Shown here piece after piece: positions 28,628 through 28,654 of a stretch of DNA of 28,654 nt. Positions within the stretch are counted from its first letter, which is position 1. Every line of letters begins with the position of its first letter. The notes beneath the pieces were generated by a model. That model was not told the origin of the DNA, ran no database searches, and worked only from the letters and a program-made list of their open reading frames with translations. Source of the DNA: an uncultured Collinsella sp. (GTDB lineage Bacteria > Actinomycetota > Coriobacteriia > Coriobacteriales > Coriobacteriaceae); NCBI GenBank assembly GCA_900541015.1, contig UQIB01000029.1, positions 1 through 28,654 on the forward strand, read 5' to 3'. The position numbers and the translations under genes were made by a program.

Positions 28628-28654
28628 TCATGGGTTCTTCTTTTTAAAGTGCAC

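Overview
The window looks like a chromosomal segment of a high-GC, Gram-positive gut anaerobe of the Coriobacteriia, most likely Collinsella or a close relative. The evidence is the GC-rich codon use, the Coriobacteria-like protein sequences, a short SRP RNA, an LAxTG-type surface protein and many intergenic palindromes. This assignment is inference from protein style, not from a marker gene or a search.

Layout. 1-1412 (minus): one half of an ABC exporter, cut by the window edge. 1624-4128: a secreted, sortase-anchored coiled-coil protein gene split by a complete IS256-family element (1905-3411) with an 8-bp target duplication. 4177-4978: a terminator, a 100-nt hairpin, the SRP RNA gene (minus strand) and three further imperfect palindromes. 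4990-6909: a tRNA adenosine deaminase fused to a glycerate kinase, divergent from tRNA-Ser(UGA). 6916-8263: a TetR regulator divergent from LemA. 8369-8719: two nested palindromic elements, one with a possible 39-aa ORF. 8743-10731: IlvE, preceded by a possible leader ORF, then a DedA membrane protein. 10956-11660: CysE. 11771-16067 (minus): a self-contained MarR-ABC-ABC efflux operon with a tandem operator. 16177-17914: a small orphan protein, a nitroreductase and a single-span membrane protein. 17999-20517: a degenerate NtrC-like regulator and a YeiH-family transporter. 20681-21412: a GntR/FCD regulator. 21525-23372: GlmS, with a dyad-rich promoter. 23685-24797: a LacI regulator. 24911-26613: a HAD phosphatase divergent from LarE. 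26733-28433: an AlbA_2/HATPase-type regulator preceded by a dense array of TCTCTCTAAA boxes that reaches nearly to the window end.

How it fits together. Most genes are single transcription units with their own promoters and strong hairpin terminators, many shared by convergent genes. Housekeeping functions (glmS for cell-wall amino sugars, ilvE, cysE, SRP RNA, tRNA-Ser, tadA) alternate with small regulator-plus-target modules (MarR/ABC, the NtrC-like regulator with YeiH, and GntR, LacI and TetR regulators). The more unusual content is non-coding: a dispersed family of hairpins with a GGGAC loop core, several placed directly after stop codons; long palindromes; and two clear operator arrays.
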